Below are positions 11,750-24,411 of a DNA stretch of 64,000 nt, piece after piece (positions within the stretch are counted from its first letter, which is position 1; each line of letters opens with the position of its first letter). The notes under the pieces were generated by a model. That model saw nothing but the letters and a program-made list of their open reading frames with translations, did no database searches and was not told the DNA's origin. The translations under genes and the position numbers were made by a program. The stretch covers positions 36,918,023 to 36,982,022 of the forward strand of contig OW388296.1 in assembly GCA_936450465.1 (NCBI GenBank). The letters are read 5' to 3'. Source of the stretch: Gibbula magus. Lineage: Eukaryota; Mollusca; Gastropoda; Trochida; Trochidae.

Positions 11750-12260
11750 GATATAGTCGTCGCCCTGTCTGTCTGTCCGAATCATTTCGTTTCCAGAGCA
11801 GAACTCAAAAACCATTTATGATATCTTTCTGAAACTTCCCATGTGTATTACCCACCTACTGAAGTGGTGCCTTTTATTATACCCCTGACCTAAAAAGGTC
11901 GCGGGTATATAGTAATACCAATGATTCCGTCCGACGACAATTTTTGTCCGATCGATTACAGAAAAACTACTGATCTCATCCTTTTCAAATTTGGCACATG
12001 TCTTCTTCACCACTAGGAGAGGTGCATTGCAAAATTTAAACCGAATTGGTGATTTTAAAAATTTTTGGCGAAATTTTGTATTTTTTAACTTAGTCATATT
12101 CTGAGCATTTTTTGTCCGATCGTTTACAGAAAAACTATTCATCTCATCCTTTTCAAATTTGGCACATGACGTCTTCACCACTAGGAGAGGTGCAGTGCAA
12201 AATATACCATGATTTGGTGAATATTTTAATTTTTGTATTTTTTTACTTCGTCATATTCGG
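11750..12260 (+). repeat. Dispersed repeats with two tandem units of about 175 bp
   Basis: A TTATACCCCTGACCTAAAAA head at about 11876 is followed by two units containing TTTTTGTCCGATCG (about 11941 and 12108), CATCCTTTTCAAATTTGGCA and CACTAGGAGAGGTGCA. No gene was found. Confidence 0.75.
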
Positions 12261-12765
12261 AGCTATAATGAATGAGCTACTTCTGTGTTGTGATGTTGAC
12301 TTTATCGTTTTCTTTTTCATATAACTTTCATCAAAAGCTACTTCTGTGTTGATATTTTATATTTCCACTGGTTATATTTTGAAAAAAGTAATTTTCTTTT
12401 CTTTCAGCCATTAACACATGTATATCCCTCACTGTGCTTACAGGGGTGTGCTTCCATGTACCTGTTGTTTCAAGTCACTCGAATGAATCATTATGATGGA
12501 TTAATTTCCAAAATAAAGTTAAAATCAGTGGTAATCGCAGAAGTATATTATGGTGTTGCCCCTACCTTTTCAAGTTACAATTATTCCTACTTTTACTTAA
12601 ACAACCTTTTTTTATATGAAGAGACTTGTCCTACCCTTTTCACAAACACTTTAATCATCTTAGCAATTACATTTCATAGCTTATCAATCCTTAGGTGTGC
12701 AAACACCTCTCTCTATATGTAAAATAAAAATTAACATTAATTAACTTTAACAGTTGGTGGTATTA
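12261..12765. other. Intron; contains a repeat that mimics an exon
   Basis: A good-looking acceptor at 12407 (TTTTCTTTCAG) opens a phase-0 frame. However, the sequence after it (CATGTATATCCCTCACTGTG) recurs diverged near 16983, so I read it as a dispersed repeat. Confidence 0.45.
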
Positions 12766-13070
12766 GTGAGCCATGCTCACTTTTTTGCTTGTTATTTTGA
12801 GATTTCTGGGGTTTTTTTTTGTTTCCATAGAATCGTGTTGAATTTGGACTTTGTTCAGAGACAGCTTCGTTTCCGGACCACAGCTCCAAACTCTTCATCA
12901 TATCTTCCTGAAACTTTGTACGTGTATTACCCAGTAACTGTAGTGGTGCCTTTTGATATTTTCAGATTTCTAAAAAAAAGTTGTTCTGTTTCCATAGAAA
13001 CATGTTTGATTTGGACTTTGTTCAGAGGTAGGTCTGCTTCCGGAACAAAACTCAAAAACCCTTCATCTTT
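12766..13070 (+). repeat. Dispersed repeat related to the 170-bp units at 0.7-1.2 kb
   Basis: GTGAGCCATGCTCACTTTTTT at the left is followed by two copies of a unit with TTTCCATAGAA and GGACTTTGTTCAGAG (about 12845 and 13012). Confidence 0.65.
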
Positions 13071-13699
13071 CTTGAAAAGATCACTCATTGACATGCCACA
13101 GAAATCGGTGCAGGGACTTTTGACCGAAACTCTGTACATCTTGGTATGGTAGAGTGTGTACAGTAAACTAGATTGATTGTGTATGCATGATGCGCACCTG
13201 TTACCATGTTACATCCAATGTGTTGTTTGGGGTCACGTATTGCAAACGTTATAAATGATGTTACTTTATAGAGAAGTACCAACTGTTGCCGAAAACTACC
13301 ATTTTGATGATAGTAGACTGAGCATATTGACGATATGAAGGTAAAAGTAGTGATTTCTGATCGAAAACCGGACAATGCACAACGTGTGGCGCGCGTCAAT
13401 GAGTCTAAACGTAATTTGGGAATCTTATATATAACAGACAAAAAGACAAATTTTAGTTGATAATGTTTAATAGGTCACAGTTTCAGTTTCTGCAGATGCA
13501 TAATGATGTTACTCAATTTTAATTGGAAACTAGTAATTATGATATATTTGGCGATTGGGGATAAATATGCAAGCACATGTATACAGCACATGTGATGAGT
13601 TGGTACGTATTAAAGCCAAATAAAATTTTATGAAAAACAATGGATGCACCTTTAAGGATTCAGCCCTTTGGGGCAGAATCCTTATTGTTATTGGGATGT
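13071..13699. other. Intron sequence with no recognised gene
   Basis: There is nothing clear until about 13640, where TTTAAGGATTCAGCCCTTTG and GCAGAATCCTTATTG form a hairpin-like repeat end. It relates to those at 7.0 and 7.9 kb. Confidence 0.4.
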
Positions 13700-14761
13700 T
13701 TTTAGCTCATCAGGCCTGAAAGACCCGATAGCTTATGGTATGGCATGGCATGGCGTTCGGCGTCCTGCCGTCCGTAAACTTTTCGCTTTTTCAACTTCTT
13801 CACCTGAACCAATGACTCCACAGAGCTGAAATTTTATGTGCAGACTCCTTGGCCACTGGGGATTCTAAATTGTAGATTTTGCGACCCCATGACCCCAAAT
13901 GGGATCACGGGGGTCACATCCTTAAAAACCTATTTTCATCTTCTTCTCCAGTTCCAAAAGGTCTAGAAAGCTGAAAAGTTGTGTGCAGACTCCTTGTCCA
14001 ATTGGGATTCTAAATTGTAAATGTCGTGACCCCGTGACCCAAAATGGGGTCACAGGGGTCACATCCTTAAAAACCTATTTTCATCTTCTTCTCCAGTTCC
14101 AAAGATCTAAATAGCTGAAAAGTTGTGTGCAGATTCAATGGGGATTCTAAATTGTAGATTTGGTGACCTCATCACCGCAAATAGTGTCATGGGGGTCATG
14201 ACCAAAAAAACCTTTTTTTTCTCTTGTTATATCCCTCGCAAAGCTTTGCGGGAGACATAATGTTTTTGCCTCTGATTCCGTCCTTCCGTGATTCCGTCTT
14301 CCGTTCTCCGAAATGCTTTCGTTTCCAGGCCATATTTAAAAAAACATTCAAAATTTATTTTATGAACCTTGGTAAGTGGTTAGTCCTAGTGGTGGATCGG
14401 TGCCTTTTGCTACTTTCGACTTCACCTCCAGAACTGCTACACCCCCAAAGCTGTTATTTGGTGAGTGTGTATCCGTCACAAAGTTTGTTCATCACGAATT
14501 CCAACACCCACAAATATGGCCGCCAGAGACGTTTAAAGTGAAACCTTTAAACAACTTCTTCTCCAAAAGCGCTTGATATAGGAATGTGAAATTTTGTCAT
14601 TAACATCTTTGTGCAAGTTTGTAAATTTGGTTGAGATAAATAAAATTGATAAAATTTAATGAATTAAATGAAATATGAACTTTGCAGGGGGTCAACCCTA
14701 AAAACTTCAAACGACTTCTTCTCATGAACTGAAACTTTGATACTTTGATTGTGATAGGGGT
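13700..14761 (+). repeat. Family A copy followed by two other dispersed repeats
   Basis: TTTTTAGCTCATCAGGCCTG at 13699 starts family A units of about 148 bp, which run to about 14220. A hairpin, CTCGCAAAGCTTTGCGGGAG, at about 14234 begins a second repeat with ATTCCGTC motifs. From about 14410 a third family (CTCCAGAACTGCTACACCCC; CCTTTAAACAACTTCTTCTC) follows. The same third family is the target of the 13.2-kb element at 24347. Confidence 0.75.
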
Positions 14762-15876
14762 TCATTAGCAGCTCTGACTTAGTCAGAGCTGCTATCAGTT
14801 TTTGTGCAGTTTCCGTCGCTGCCGCCGCCTGCGCGTTTTGTATTCACTATAACTTTTTTCCTATAAGGTTTTGAGAACTCATATATATAACTCCTTACTT
14901 ATGCCCCTGGGGAATTTTTTTGACATGTTCATATTCAAGGTCAAAGGTCAAGGTCACGAGTTCTGAAATCGCTAAAAAAATCCTTGTAAACACAATAACT
15001 TGAAAAATATTTGTGCTATCAGGCTCTTATTGCTAACATCAATCAAAGGTCAAGGTCACAGCGAGGGCACGACTTAAGCATGCTTTTGCGAAAATGTCTT
15101 ATTTCAACTATTAACACTTTGAATCATTTCATGATTGTTATACACAATGAAAAGTGATCACTGATTGTGTGACCTTGAATTTAAAAGGTCAAGGTCACGA
15201 AATATGGTCAAGGTCACCAGTTCTGAAATCACTAAATAACCTTTTCCCAAGAAGGTATTAACAACTCTTATACATAGCTTCTTTCTTATAAACCTTGTGA
15301 ATGATTTTGACATGTTCACATTCAAAGTCAAAGGTCAATGTCACGAGTTCTGAAATCACTACGATAATCCTTGTAAACACGATAACTTCAAACCTTTTTC
15401 TGCTGTCAGGCTCTTATTTGGTGTATATCAACTATGGAGAAAGACCAAGATTTGAAAACGTTTTTGCTAAAATATGTCAAAGGTCAAGGTCACAGCAAGG
15501 TCACAACATAAGCGTGCTATTGTGAATATGCCTTATGTTCACAATGAACACTTTGAGTCATTGCATGATTGTTATACACAATGAAAAGTAATCATTGATG
15601 GTGTGACCTTGAAGTTCAAGGTCATGAGATATTGGTTAAGGCCATGTTAATCTTTTTATCCAATTTTGAAATCAGAAATAGGTTTAAAGAACAAAGTTGT
15701 GAAAAGTGACCCCAGTGATGATTCAACTTGTTAGAATAACTTGAATAATGAACAAATTTTTTTAAAAAAAAATTCCCATTTTATTTATGCTGAGGAGAAG
15801 GCGGAACAGGGAAAGGCGAGACCCAAAGTTTCGGAGCTGCTCTGCTTTTGCGGTGTCCCGCAAACGCTCTTCTAGT
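14762..15876 (+). mobile_element. Helitron-like non-autonomous candidate with internal repeats
   Basis: Near the left end lies a perfect hairpin, AGCAGCTCTGAC-TTA-GTCAGAGCTGCT (14769-14795). At the right end TTTGCGG..CCGCAAA (15847-15864) is followed seven bases later by CTAG and then T, the arrangement expected of a Helitron 3-prime end. The body holds two diverged units of about 390 bp (about 14860-15240 and 15245-15640) with many TCAAGGTCA motifs. No helicase or Rep reading frame is present. The family call is an inference from end structure. Confidence 0.4.
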
Positions 15877-18091
15877 ATAAAGGTATATTTTTCATCTCAG
15901 AAACCAATGACCCTAGAACACTCTACTTTTGAGGATATCATCTATGTTCAGTGAATATCAAGAGTTCCAAATTCAAATCTTTTGGATGAAAAGTAAGAAA
16001 GTAATAAATGAAAACATTTTAGTTGTTTACTATTTTGCTAACATTATCGCTACCATAACATGTTAGCAATGTTTATATTTAAATGAAAGGTGTTTTTGAG
16101 AGCTTTCTAACCGGGTTGGGCCAGTGGGAAAGGATGGGGAGGGAGGTCTCAGTGTGTAAAGGGCTGTGATAAAAGGTTCATTGGGTTTTGGTTTTGGGTT
16201 TTGCACTGACAATTTCAAGACTGCAATTTTTCAGGGCTAGTTGTTGTACATTATATTGAAAACAATCTATTTCAGTCTTCAACATCAAACAATATAATCC
16301 CTGATGAGCTACAGAGCCCATGGCTCTATTTTTATTTTTAATTTATATCTTTTTGTGGTACATGTACAGGCACATATACAAATTGGTTTAAAACGAGAAA
16401 AATACAAAACACTTTGGCAGAAGTTGGTAATATAAGCGAGTATGGCAATTTACTCATCATCATTAGTTCTTTATCAAGCCTCAGATTGCATAACAGAGAG
16501 CTTTCAGTTAAAGTAAAACAAAGGAATATCAGAACAATCTTAGTAAATAGTAAATGGCAGGTTGACCAAAAAGTCACGAATTTAGCATAGTTGCAAATTG
16601 AGTATGCGTTAATTATTTGTCAATATTTTAAGCTTTCTTGATGTCATTCTTGATGAAAGTTATGTTTGGTTTCAGTCCATTTTGCTTTGTTTTGAATAAT
16701 GTGTATTTAACATTTGTGATGATCATGTTCAATTCTTTATTTCTATATTCAGAATAGCCAAGGCAAGTGTTCCTTTTTAGCTCATCAGGCCATAGATACT
16801 TAATAGAAAAGATTTGGTGGACTCATCACTTTACTGAATTTTTTTTAAAACAACAAGTTAAAAAAACTAACTATAAAGCAATGATCTAATGCTGTTTTGA
16901 TTTGGTGGATTCATCAATAGATAATTACATTCTCAAAATAAGCTGTTCCATTTGTTCTTATGGGTAAGTTGGGTTAAGTGTCATGTACATATTTCTCACT
17001 GTGCCTACACTCATGTGACCAACCGTCCTTGACATGTGTTGTTTTAAGCTGTAGGCAGAACGAGTTGTAGGCAGATGGAGAGGATACCAAAGAATTTACT
17101 GTTATTGTCACTTGTCAAGGAGATTAGCAATTAAAGATTATGCCTTAGGTATATCTTCATCATCAGTTGGAGATTGCCTTTGGCATATGTTGTGTTTTCA
17201 GCTGAATGTAACTTTCCTAAACTAAAATATTGAAGTAATATGTGTTTGGATTAATTTATATGTACAGTTCATTGAATATTGCCTTTTTTCAAAAATTGCC
17301 ATTTTCATCAGAGTTCAAAGGCTAACAGTTGCTTAACTACTTATGCAATTGAACATCAATTTACATCTTCATATGCATAATTTAAAAAACAACAACTTGT
17401 CTGTTGAACTCTTCCATAAAAAAGTTGATAGTTCACCTTCAAACATAGCAAACATCGTCTATGTGTCCAAAATGTGCATATGTGCAAAGAACAATTCTCA
17501 AAGCAATCTAAATAACGATGACATCTCCTTAAATGGAAATCAAATCACAATATTTTCTAAGTTACACCATGGAAATTTTAACCGTTTTGTCCTAGGCATC
17601 AAAAACATAATATGGGATTTATTGGGATTTTCTCATTTTCAGAGGGGAATTTCCTTGTGAGAATTTTTGGTCGAAAACTTCTGAAGATAGAGATATGTTT
17701 GATAGCTCATTTTAAAGCAGAGAACATGCAGTTCAAGGTCAAGCAGAAGTCTTGAAGACCTAACTACTGCCACGTCAGTCCTAGTAACATTAGCTTTATT
17801 TTCAGTTTTCATTGAAATATTCCTTTACATATTTTTCTCTGGATTCTATTCTTTTCATGCTCATAAGGGTCATCACAAGGTGAAAAAGTTCCATTGAGTT
17901 TGTTTCAAATATAAGACTTCACATTTTACCTTTTGTTTGTGTTTGTTTGTACATCAAGCATAATAAACCTATTTTAAATTGATAAATTCTCAAGAAAAAA
18001 TGTGCATAAGATCTTCCATGTTTTGATTTTAAACAGACAGCTAATGCCAGTTGAGTGCTGATGAAAAGACAATTAATACTGTGTGTTTCAG
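15877..18091. other. Intron of the CUB gene; scattered repeat ends
   Basis: GATGAGCTACAGAGCCCATG, with GGCTCT and a T-run, at about 16302 is the right-hand terminus of family A. A family A head is at about 16776. An inverted copy of the 5.8-kb repeat is at about 17735-17800. No exon is supported here, although a 105-codon frame (17343-17660) is open. Confidence 0.45.
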
Positions 18092-18224
18092 AGGAGTCTT
18101 GGTTGTAACAGTATGAGCACAGACACTTTGTACACAGAAAACAGACTGGCAACCGTGAGATTCACCAGACCCTCCATACTCTACCAAACCGCCTATACCT
18201 TCACCTTCAAGATCAGGACATACC
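18092..18224 (+). CDS. CUB-TM gene, exon completing the CUB domain
   Basis: The acceptor GTGTGTTTCAG ends at 18091 and the donor C|GTTAGT begins at 18225. The exon encodes 44 codons plus one base and is too short for a routine ORF scan. It starts in phase 0, as the exon ending at 11272 requires. Its single trailing base joins the two leading bases of the exon at 21523 to make an arginine codon. The peptide begins RSLGCNSMSTDTLYTENRLA and ends TFTFKIRTY. It supplies the fourth CUB cysteine and the last beta strands just before the juxtamembrane segment. The match of both phases and the CUB-like pattern are the evidence. The donor is non-consensus at position +3. A transcript read across the two junctions would settle it. 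Confidence 0.75.
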
Positions 18225-18261
18225 GTTAGTAACTTAAGCCCTATATTACATCATTTTTCAC

Positions 18262-20440
18262 TCATCAGGCCTGAAAGGCCCAATGGGCATATGAAATGGC
18301 ATGGCATGACATGGCGTCCAACACCCATCAGTCAGTCCATCCCAGTTTTGCATTTGAGATGGGCTTATGACATGGCATATCCGTCCGTCCATCCTTCTGT
18401 CCTTTTGTTTTTTCTACTTCTTCACCAGAACCAATGACTCTAGAGAGCTGAAAATTTATGTACAGACTCCTTGGTTGAAGAGGATTCTCAATTGTAGATT
18501 TGGCGACCCTGTGACCCAAATAAGGGTAACAGGGGATATGACCTAAAAAGCTATTTTCATCTTCTTCTCCAGTTCCAAAAGCTCCAGAAATTTTAAATGT
18601 TATGTACATATTCTTTGGTCAATGGGGATTCTAAATTGTAGATTTGATGACCCTGTGACCACAAATAACGGCCACAGCCTAAAAAACCTGTTGTAATGAG
18701 CTTTGAACTCTTCATTCAATAGAAGTAATCCCTCAGAAAAGACCTGTGGGAGAGTCATCTCATCTTTTTGATGTGAGAGTCCTAACATGTGGTTTGAGAA
18801 TTGCAGAAATTGAGAAAGTAAAGTAACTTTGCAGTTAATCTTATTCAATAGTAATGTGAAATAAATGTTGACTAAGATTAACATCTACATTATGGACATG
18901 TTTGATGTAATCAATGTGAAATGAGAACTATTGAATAGCCTATGAACTGAATGTTGTGACAGGCTGCAAAGGAAAAAATTGAAGAGGAGTTGTTTTTTAT
19001 TTTACATGAGATTTGTGGACTGAATATGGCTGTTGATGAAATGATAAGATAAGAGTATTAGAAGTATCTACATGAGATCATGACATCACATCTTCTTCTC
19101 CAGTACAGAAAAATAAATAAGTGTGGGGAAAACAACATTTTAAAAAAACACGTATAATTCACTGGGTTTGAGGTTAACCTCCCATAAACAGACGGCCCAT
19201 AACTCTGACGCGTTAAAACAACATCCGTTATGGCCCATTTTACCATACATATTTTACGTTTTAAAGTTGGTGCGCCTTAAGTAAATTAGTCAATACATTC
19301 ACAATGCACAGTAAATGATGTCATAGACCATACACATATGATGATAAAGGCAGAAAGTTATAATATGGACATTAGTTTGCTCCTCATTTTGATAGCAAAA
19401 AATATAAACTTGTCTAGATTATCAATTATAGATTCATTTTTGTTGGTAAATAATAATTGAAGTTTACATTCTGATGGAAATGTGAAATAAAAGCTTGGCA
19501 GAAAATTGTTTGTTTAGTCATCATAAAATGGACATTCAAAACAGATATGGTACCCTGTTTCTACAGTTGGTCTGATGCAAAATGAGCAAAGTCACTTTTA
19601 GGTATACCAAATTTCCTTAGTAAACCTGCGATACCATAAGATGACTGCTGGAAGTACAAAACTGAGAAAGAGAAATTCTAAATGTAGCAACTATTTGTCA
19701 AGCCATTATTGGTGTGAATACCGACACCACTACAAGATATTTATATATTATTTTTTAAGCTGGAAACATACCTTATTCCTTACTATCACTTGCAAAAAGT
19801 TATAATATTGTTTTGCTCAATGCGTCTATCTCGTTAGTCTATGGGATAGATCCATTATATCAATGGGTAACACTAGATTGTTACCACAGTCACACCTGAC
19901 TGATTCGTCTGAGTATTGGGACGTCTCTTTTGTCTGTCTAAGTTTTGGGGGTAAACCGCTGTGAGTCCAGGGTCAGCATGTTGTGTAATAGCATTGTGTT
20001 GACCTGGGGAGTGACCACTCCCTGCTAGAGAGTTATCTTAACTCGTTAGGGCTCATACAGAAGTTTCATGTTACTTCAAACTTCTGTGTTGTGTTGCAGT
20101 TTTACACTCAGATGCTCAAGAGAATTTATTCATGAAATATCAACAATTTATTTAATATTGAAAAGGAGCCTATAAGAAACAGGATTTTCAGAAATAGATA
20201 GGGGCTCCTTTTCAATATGTAATAAATGTTGATATTTCCAGAATACAAATAAGAACTAAAACAATAACATGCAAAGTTCTACAATATCTATAATGAATGT
20301 GGTTCAGTGTGTAGCCAATTTTGATAATACATTTTAAAGTTGAAGACTGGGGAATGACTTATGTGATATCTTAATCTTTTCCTTAGAGATAATGAATAAC
20401 ATAATTCCTAATGAGCTTCACAGTCAATGCCTCTATTTTT
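18262..20440 (+). repeat. Long dispersed repeat of about 2.2 kb, family A type
   Basis: The copy runs from the head CTCATCAGGCCTGAAAGGCC through family A units. It continues with a unique-looking body (TCAATGTGAAATGAGAACTA at about 18912; TTGAAAAGGAGCCTATAAGA at about 20158) to AATGAGCTTCACAGTCAATG at about 20408. The body has a second copy at 28.69-30.50 kb inside the 13.2-kb element, itself partly duplicated. This sequence lies in the intron between exons 18092 and 21523. Confidence 0.75.
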
Positions 20441-20557
20441 ACTACTTTGAATGAACAAAAAACACTAGAATGCTGAAATCTATTGTAGACATATCTTTTG
20501 AAGCAGTTATAATTACATAATATAAATCTCTTATCCTAATGTAAACAGTTGTTAAAC

Positions 20558-20621
20558 AATTCACCCATTAAGTTGTCAATTCACTCATTAAGTTGTCAAT
20601 TCACTCATTAAGTTGTCAACC
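20558..20621 (+). repeat. Minisatellite of about 22 bp, 3 copies
   Basis: CAATTCACTCATTAAGTTGT is repeated head to tail three times. The first copy differs at one base. Confidence 0.9.
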
Positions 20622-20629
20622 TGAGATAT

Positions 20630-21315
20630 TAAATTGTGTAATTTCTGATGAGCTACAGAGCCCATGGCTTTATTTTGACTTCTCCAAAACCACTGGCCCT
20701 AAAGGACTTAAAATTTCATGACCAATAGAGATTCAAAAATGTAGATTTGGTTACCTTGTGGCCTGGAATAATGGCCTCACAAACCCTGACCTTAAAACCT
20801 ATTTTCTTTCATCTTCTCCATTCCGAAAGGCCCTTAAAAGTTGAAATGTTGTATACACATTCCTTTGACAATGGTGATTCTTAATTGTACATTTGGTGAC
20901 CCTGTGACCCCTTAATCCAAATGAGGGTCACAGGGGTCACGATCTTAAAAACTTATTTTCTTCTTAATTATCTTCTTAATTAGTACCAAAAGGTCTAGAA
21001 AGCTGAAATGTTGTGTGACTCCTTGGCAAATGGGGAATTTAAATTGTAGATTTGATGACCTTGAGACCCTATATATGGGTCACAGGGGCCATAACCTATA
21101 TAAACCTATCAAAAGTCCTAGAAGCTGAAATGTTGTCTACCAACTACCTGGTCTTGGGACGTGACCTAAAAGACTTATTTTCATCTTTTTCTCAAGTACT
21201 TCAATGCTTGAATTTTGTTGTACCTGTGATAATTCACCTAGAAAATTTACATTTTGAAATTCATTTAGTTAATTGTTTAAAAGCTGATGAGCTACAGAGC
21301 CAATGGCTCTAATTT
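20630..21315 (+). repeat. Family A copy bounded by its right-end motif on both sides
   Basis: GATGAGCTACAGAGCCCATG at about 20649 and GATGAGCTACAGAGCCAATG at about 21286 bracket several diverged family A units (TTCCGAAAGGCCCTTAAAAG, GTAGATTTGATGACC). It ends about 200 bp before the next exon. Confidence 0.75.
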
Positions 21316-21522
21316 TAAGAGACAAATTAACAGTTGAACCTAAATAGAAGGCATATTGTAGTAGATTATTACCTAGTACTTATGTTGTAGTGTGCTAGTA
21401 GTACAGTGCAGTCCTGTCCACTTCATTTAAGTCATTATTAGATCATTGTGCATTGTTTGTCAAAATACTTATATAATATGTTGGTGTATGATTAATATTT
21501 TTTCCTTTTGTTCTCATGGCAG

Positions 21523-23304
21523 GTGATATAGATGGAGGAGGATATGACAACACAACAATTCGATTATCCCCTGGTGCTATCATTGGTATTATTGTGGGCA
21601 TTGTTGCATTGTTCGTGGTTGCGGTTCTGATCCTATGGTGTTACAGAACAGGCAGGATAGGAGGTTTTTATTCTGGAGGATATGGTGAAGATCATTGCCC
21701 TGTTGAGAAATCTGTAACAGTAGATGAGATAAATGATGGTCTCAATTTGGCAAAATCAGAGTCTCTCGGTTCTGCCATTGACTACAGAGATCCAGGAGTT
21801 TGGTCAAGTGTGACAAATGGAATATATAATCCTGAACAGCCAATGAAACTTGGAAGGAACTTTCAGAAAAGGTCTGACAATAAATTTAGACATGAAGAAT
21901 TCATACCAACTGATGATGGAAACAGAAAATCAAGTAATGAAAGTGGAAGAGGCATGGACTCTGCATATGATGATACATATGAACCATATGAAAGCGGAAA
22001 TAATATCCAATTGAATATGATCAAGAAGAGAAATGTAGCAGAATGGAACAAACATATTGAGATTAGTCAAGAAAATGAAAAGTTAGATGAAAAGGGGTCT
22101 TTTAATAGAAGCTATGGAACAAGAGGAAGCAGGGGCAGTAAAGGAACTGGAGACAGTCCAAATACTAAGAGGGCTTCTTTGGCTGTCAGAGGGGAGGATG
22201 AAGCTGGTCAGGCAAACCAATCTTGTAATGACACATTTACCAAAGATCTTTCTGTTGGCTCCATACTCAAATTTTCTGACAGACGGAGTGAATGTGAAAA
22301 GGAAACATACCCAGCTAAAAGTGACATAATCCATGAAAGTTCAAAAGGAAGAAATCCTGTCTTAGCATTGAACCCTCCATATGAATCACAAATTGAAAAA
22401 ACTAAAGATAGTAAAAACTTTTCTGATGATGAACTTTCTGAAAATAGAAATACAAAAGCAGAACAACTTGACTCAAAAAGGGAATGTGAAACAAAGACAG
22501 ACAAAAATTCAGATCCCAAAAAAATTAATTGTATAAGCTCACTGTCATCACCTGGAAGAAGAAAGAAGAAGGTAGTAGATGGTAAAGTTGATATTGGTTT
22601 AGTTCCAGAGGCAAATGATCCCATTTTCACTGTTCCTGTATCAGAAACTCCTTATGATCCTTCTGCGAGTCTGCCTTACACAGCATATGGTGTTCCCAAC
22701 TATGATGTTATGTATCCTTATGGGATGACACCTGTAGGAGCTTATGCGCCTATACCAGGTCAGACTTATGCTTATTATCAAATGGGTCCAATGCCAGGCA
22801 GACCTCCAACCAGCATGAATACTGACCAACGGCCAGTGTTTACAGGGCAAGCTGCCTGGTATGTGCAAGATACACCACAAGGTCCTGTTCAGAAGGCATT
22901 CATGGTAACAGCAGAATCTTCCAACAGGAATCAATCTGGAGGAAAGTTACCTCAAGAAAAGAGTTACGACCAACCTGGCACTCCAGGCTATTCATCAACA
23001 CCAGCTAACTTCCTTAAGCCAAAGCAGGGACGTATGAAACCTACAAATGGAGATCCATTGGATATTTCAGTGATAGCTACTGGAGGTCCCCCTCCTGAAC
23101 CGGAAGCAGGTCACAGATCATCTGTAATGAGAAAAGGCGTGGACCAAAACACGGGGATGCATGTTAACCAGATTGTTTGGAGAGATACAATAGTTGACCC
23201 TACAGATCCCCCAGCAGATGCAAATCCCCAGATAACACGTAAAACACTCACAAGGATAACAACCCACAGCGGACATGGTGACCTTCCTGTTGATCAAAAG
23301 CCTG
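21523..23304 (+). CDS. CUB-TM gene, exon with membrane helix and cytoplasmic tail
   Basis: The acceptor CTCATGGCAG ends at 21522, so the in-frame ATG at 21516 is intronic. The donor CCTG|GTAAGA begins at 23305. The exon encodes 593 whole codons. In order it carries a short ectodomain stalk with an NTT glycosylation sequon, one helix (GAIIGIIVGIVALFVVAVLI) followed by WCYRTGR as a stop-transfer, and a long tail. The tail is Ser/Lys/Glu-rich, then Pro/Tyr/Gly-rich (about 22640-22815, with YGVPNYDVMYPYG). It includes an NPPY motif at 22371-22382 that fits the NPxY class of endocytic or PTB-binding signals. This implies a type I surface protein with a signalling or sorting tail, but no catalytic domain is seen. 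The exon ends one base into a codon. If the intron were retained, translation would stop 11 codons later (23337-23339). Otherwise the frame continues at 60762. Confidence 0.9.
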
Positions 23305-23819
23305 GTAAGATTGTATCTATAATATCATATTCTGCATAATTGTCATTTCTTTGATGATAATATTGATAACTAGGAAAGATGTGTCAATCCTCATCCCATG
23401 TTTTTACTTACTTAGCCCTTAACTTGCTGATCCCGGGTTGGTCCGGGAGGCTCATTGAGACCTGAGAATATTTTTAGTCTCCTTGGCAAGACACGTACGG
23501 CGGACTCAGTCTATTTACCGAGTCAGTCATGATCATGTTAGCCATCCAGGCAAAATGCGAGATGGTGTGTGTCTGTGGATTGCTACATAACAAATGATTT
23601 ATATACATCTTGCAGTTCGCCACGATAACGAGTCTTTTGTCAATGTCCGGTTGAAATGTCCAGCAAAAATTACACCAAACTGCATGTGCATTGTTGACCC
23701 GTAAGACATTGATAATTAGCTTTACAAAAGGCCACTTTTGTCGGGCTTCGCTTCGTAGCCTTATCTCATCTCTCTGGGAGATAATTATCACCCACGCGCT
23801 TCCACTGCCACCAGCCCCC

Positions 23820-24346
23820 TATTCTGGTCCCGTTTACTCGTGTATCAAATTGCGTCTCACAGGCTGAGAATTTATAACGGACTCCATCTAACTTGTTCAC
23901 TTCATATCTTCTGAACCAATTGGTTGTTTTTAAATATTTTATATCAAAATAAAGGGGAAAGAAATGTGCTTAACAAAAATAAAGACACAGCATCCGTTGT
24001 CCGCTGTCCGTCTGGTGTCGTCTGTAAACTTTTGACATTTTCGACTTCTCCTCCAGAACAGCTACACCCCCAAAGCTGAAATTTTGTGGGGAGGTACCTT
24101 GTACCTAGGGGATCTTATTTTGTACATTTTATCCTCACCCGCCCTCAAATATGGTCGTGGCAGGCACTCAAGGCAGTTACCCTAAACCTTTAAATGACTT
24201 CTTCTCCTAAACCAGTTGGCATACGAAGCTGAAATTTTCAGAATAACATCTTTACAATATGAGGTTTCAAGTTTGTTCATTTGAACGTGACTCCCAATCA
24301 AATATTGCCGTGGCAGGGGGTTCCACCCTAAAATCTTTAAACGACT
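23820..24346 (+). repeat. Dispersed repeat split by the 13.2-kb element, left part
   Basis: The repeat contains CTCCAGAACAGCTACACCCC and CTTTAAATGACTTCTTCTCC, as at 14.4-14.7 kb. The second TTTAAACGACT is interrupted at 24346. The copy resumes at 37558 with AACGACTTCTCTTCAAGAAC and continues to about 37850. This gives independent evidence for the insertion and its exact borders. Confidence 0.75.
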
Positions 24347-24411
24347 GTTGTACCCTGAATTGTAATAAAAATCGCAAATTGTAATACCTGCCGTGAATTG
24401 TAATAAAATTT

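Noticed and set aside
12408..12722. Possible exon after a strong acceptor, in the phase needed after 11272
   Set aside because: The sequence following the acceptor recurs in diverged form near 16983, has no CUB-like pattern, and the exon at 18092 satisfies both phases and supplies the missing cysteine.
22083..22934. Minus-strand and alternative-frame ORFs of 83-140 codons over the large exon
   Set aside because: They are shadows of the plus-strand coding exon at 21523-23304. No splice sites or family matches support them.
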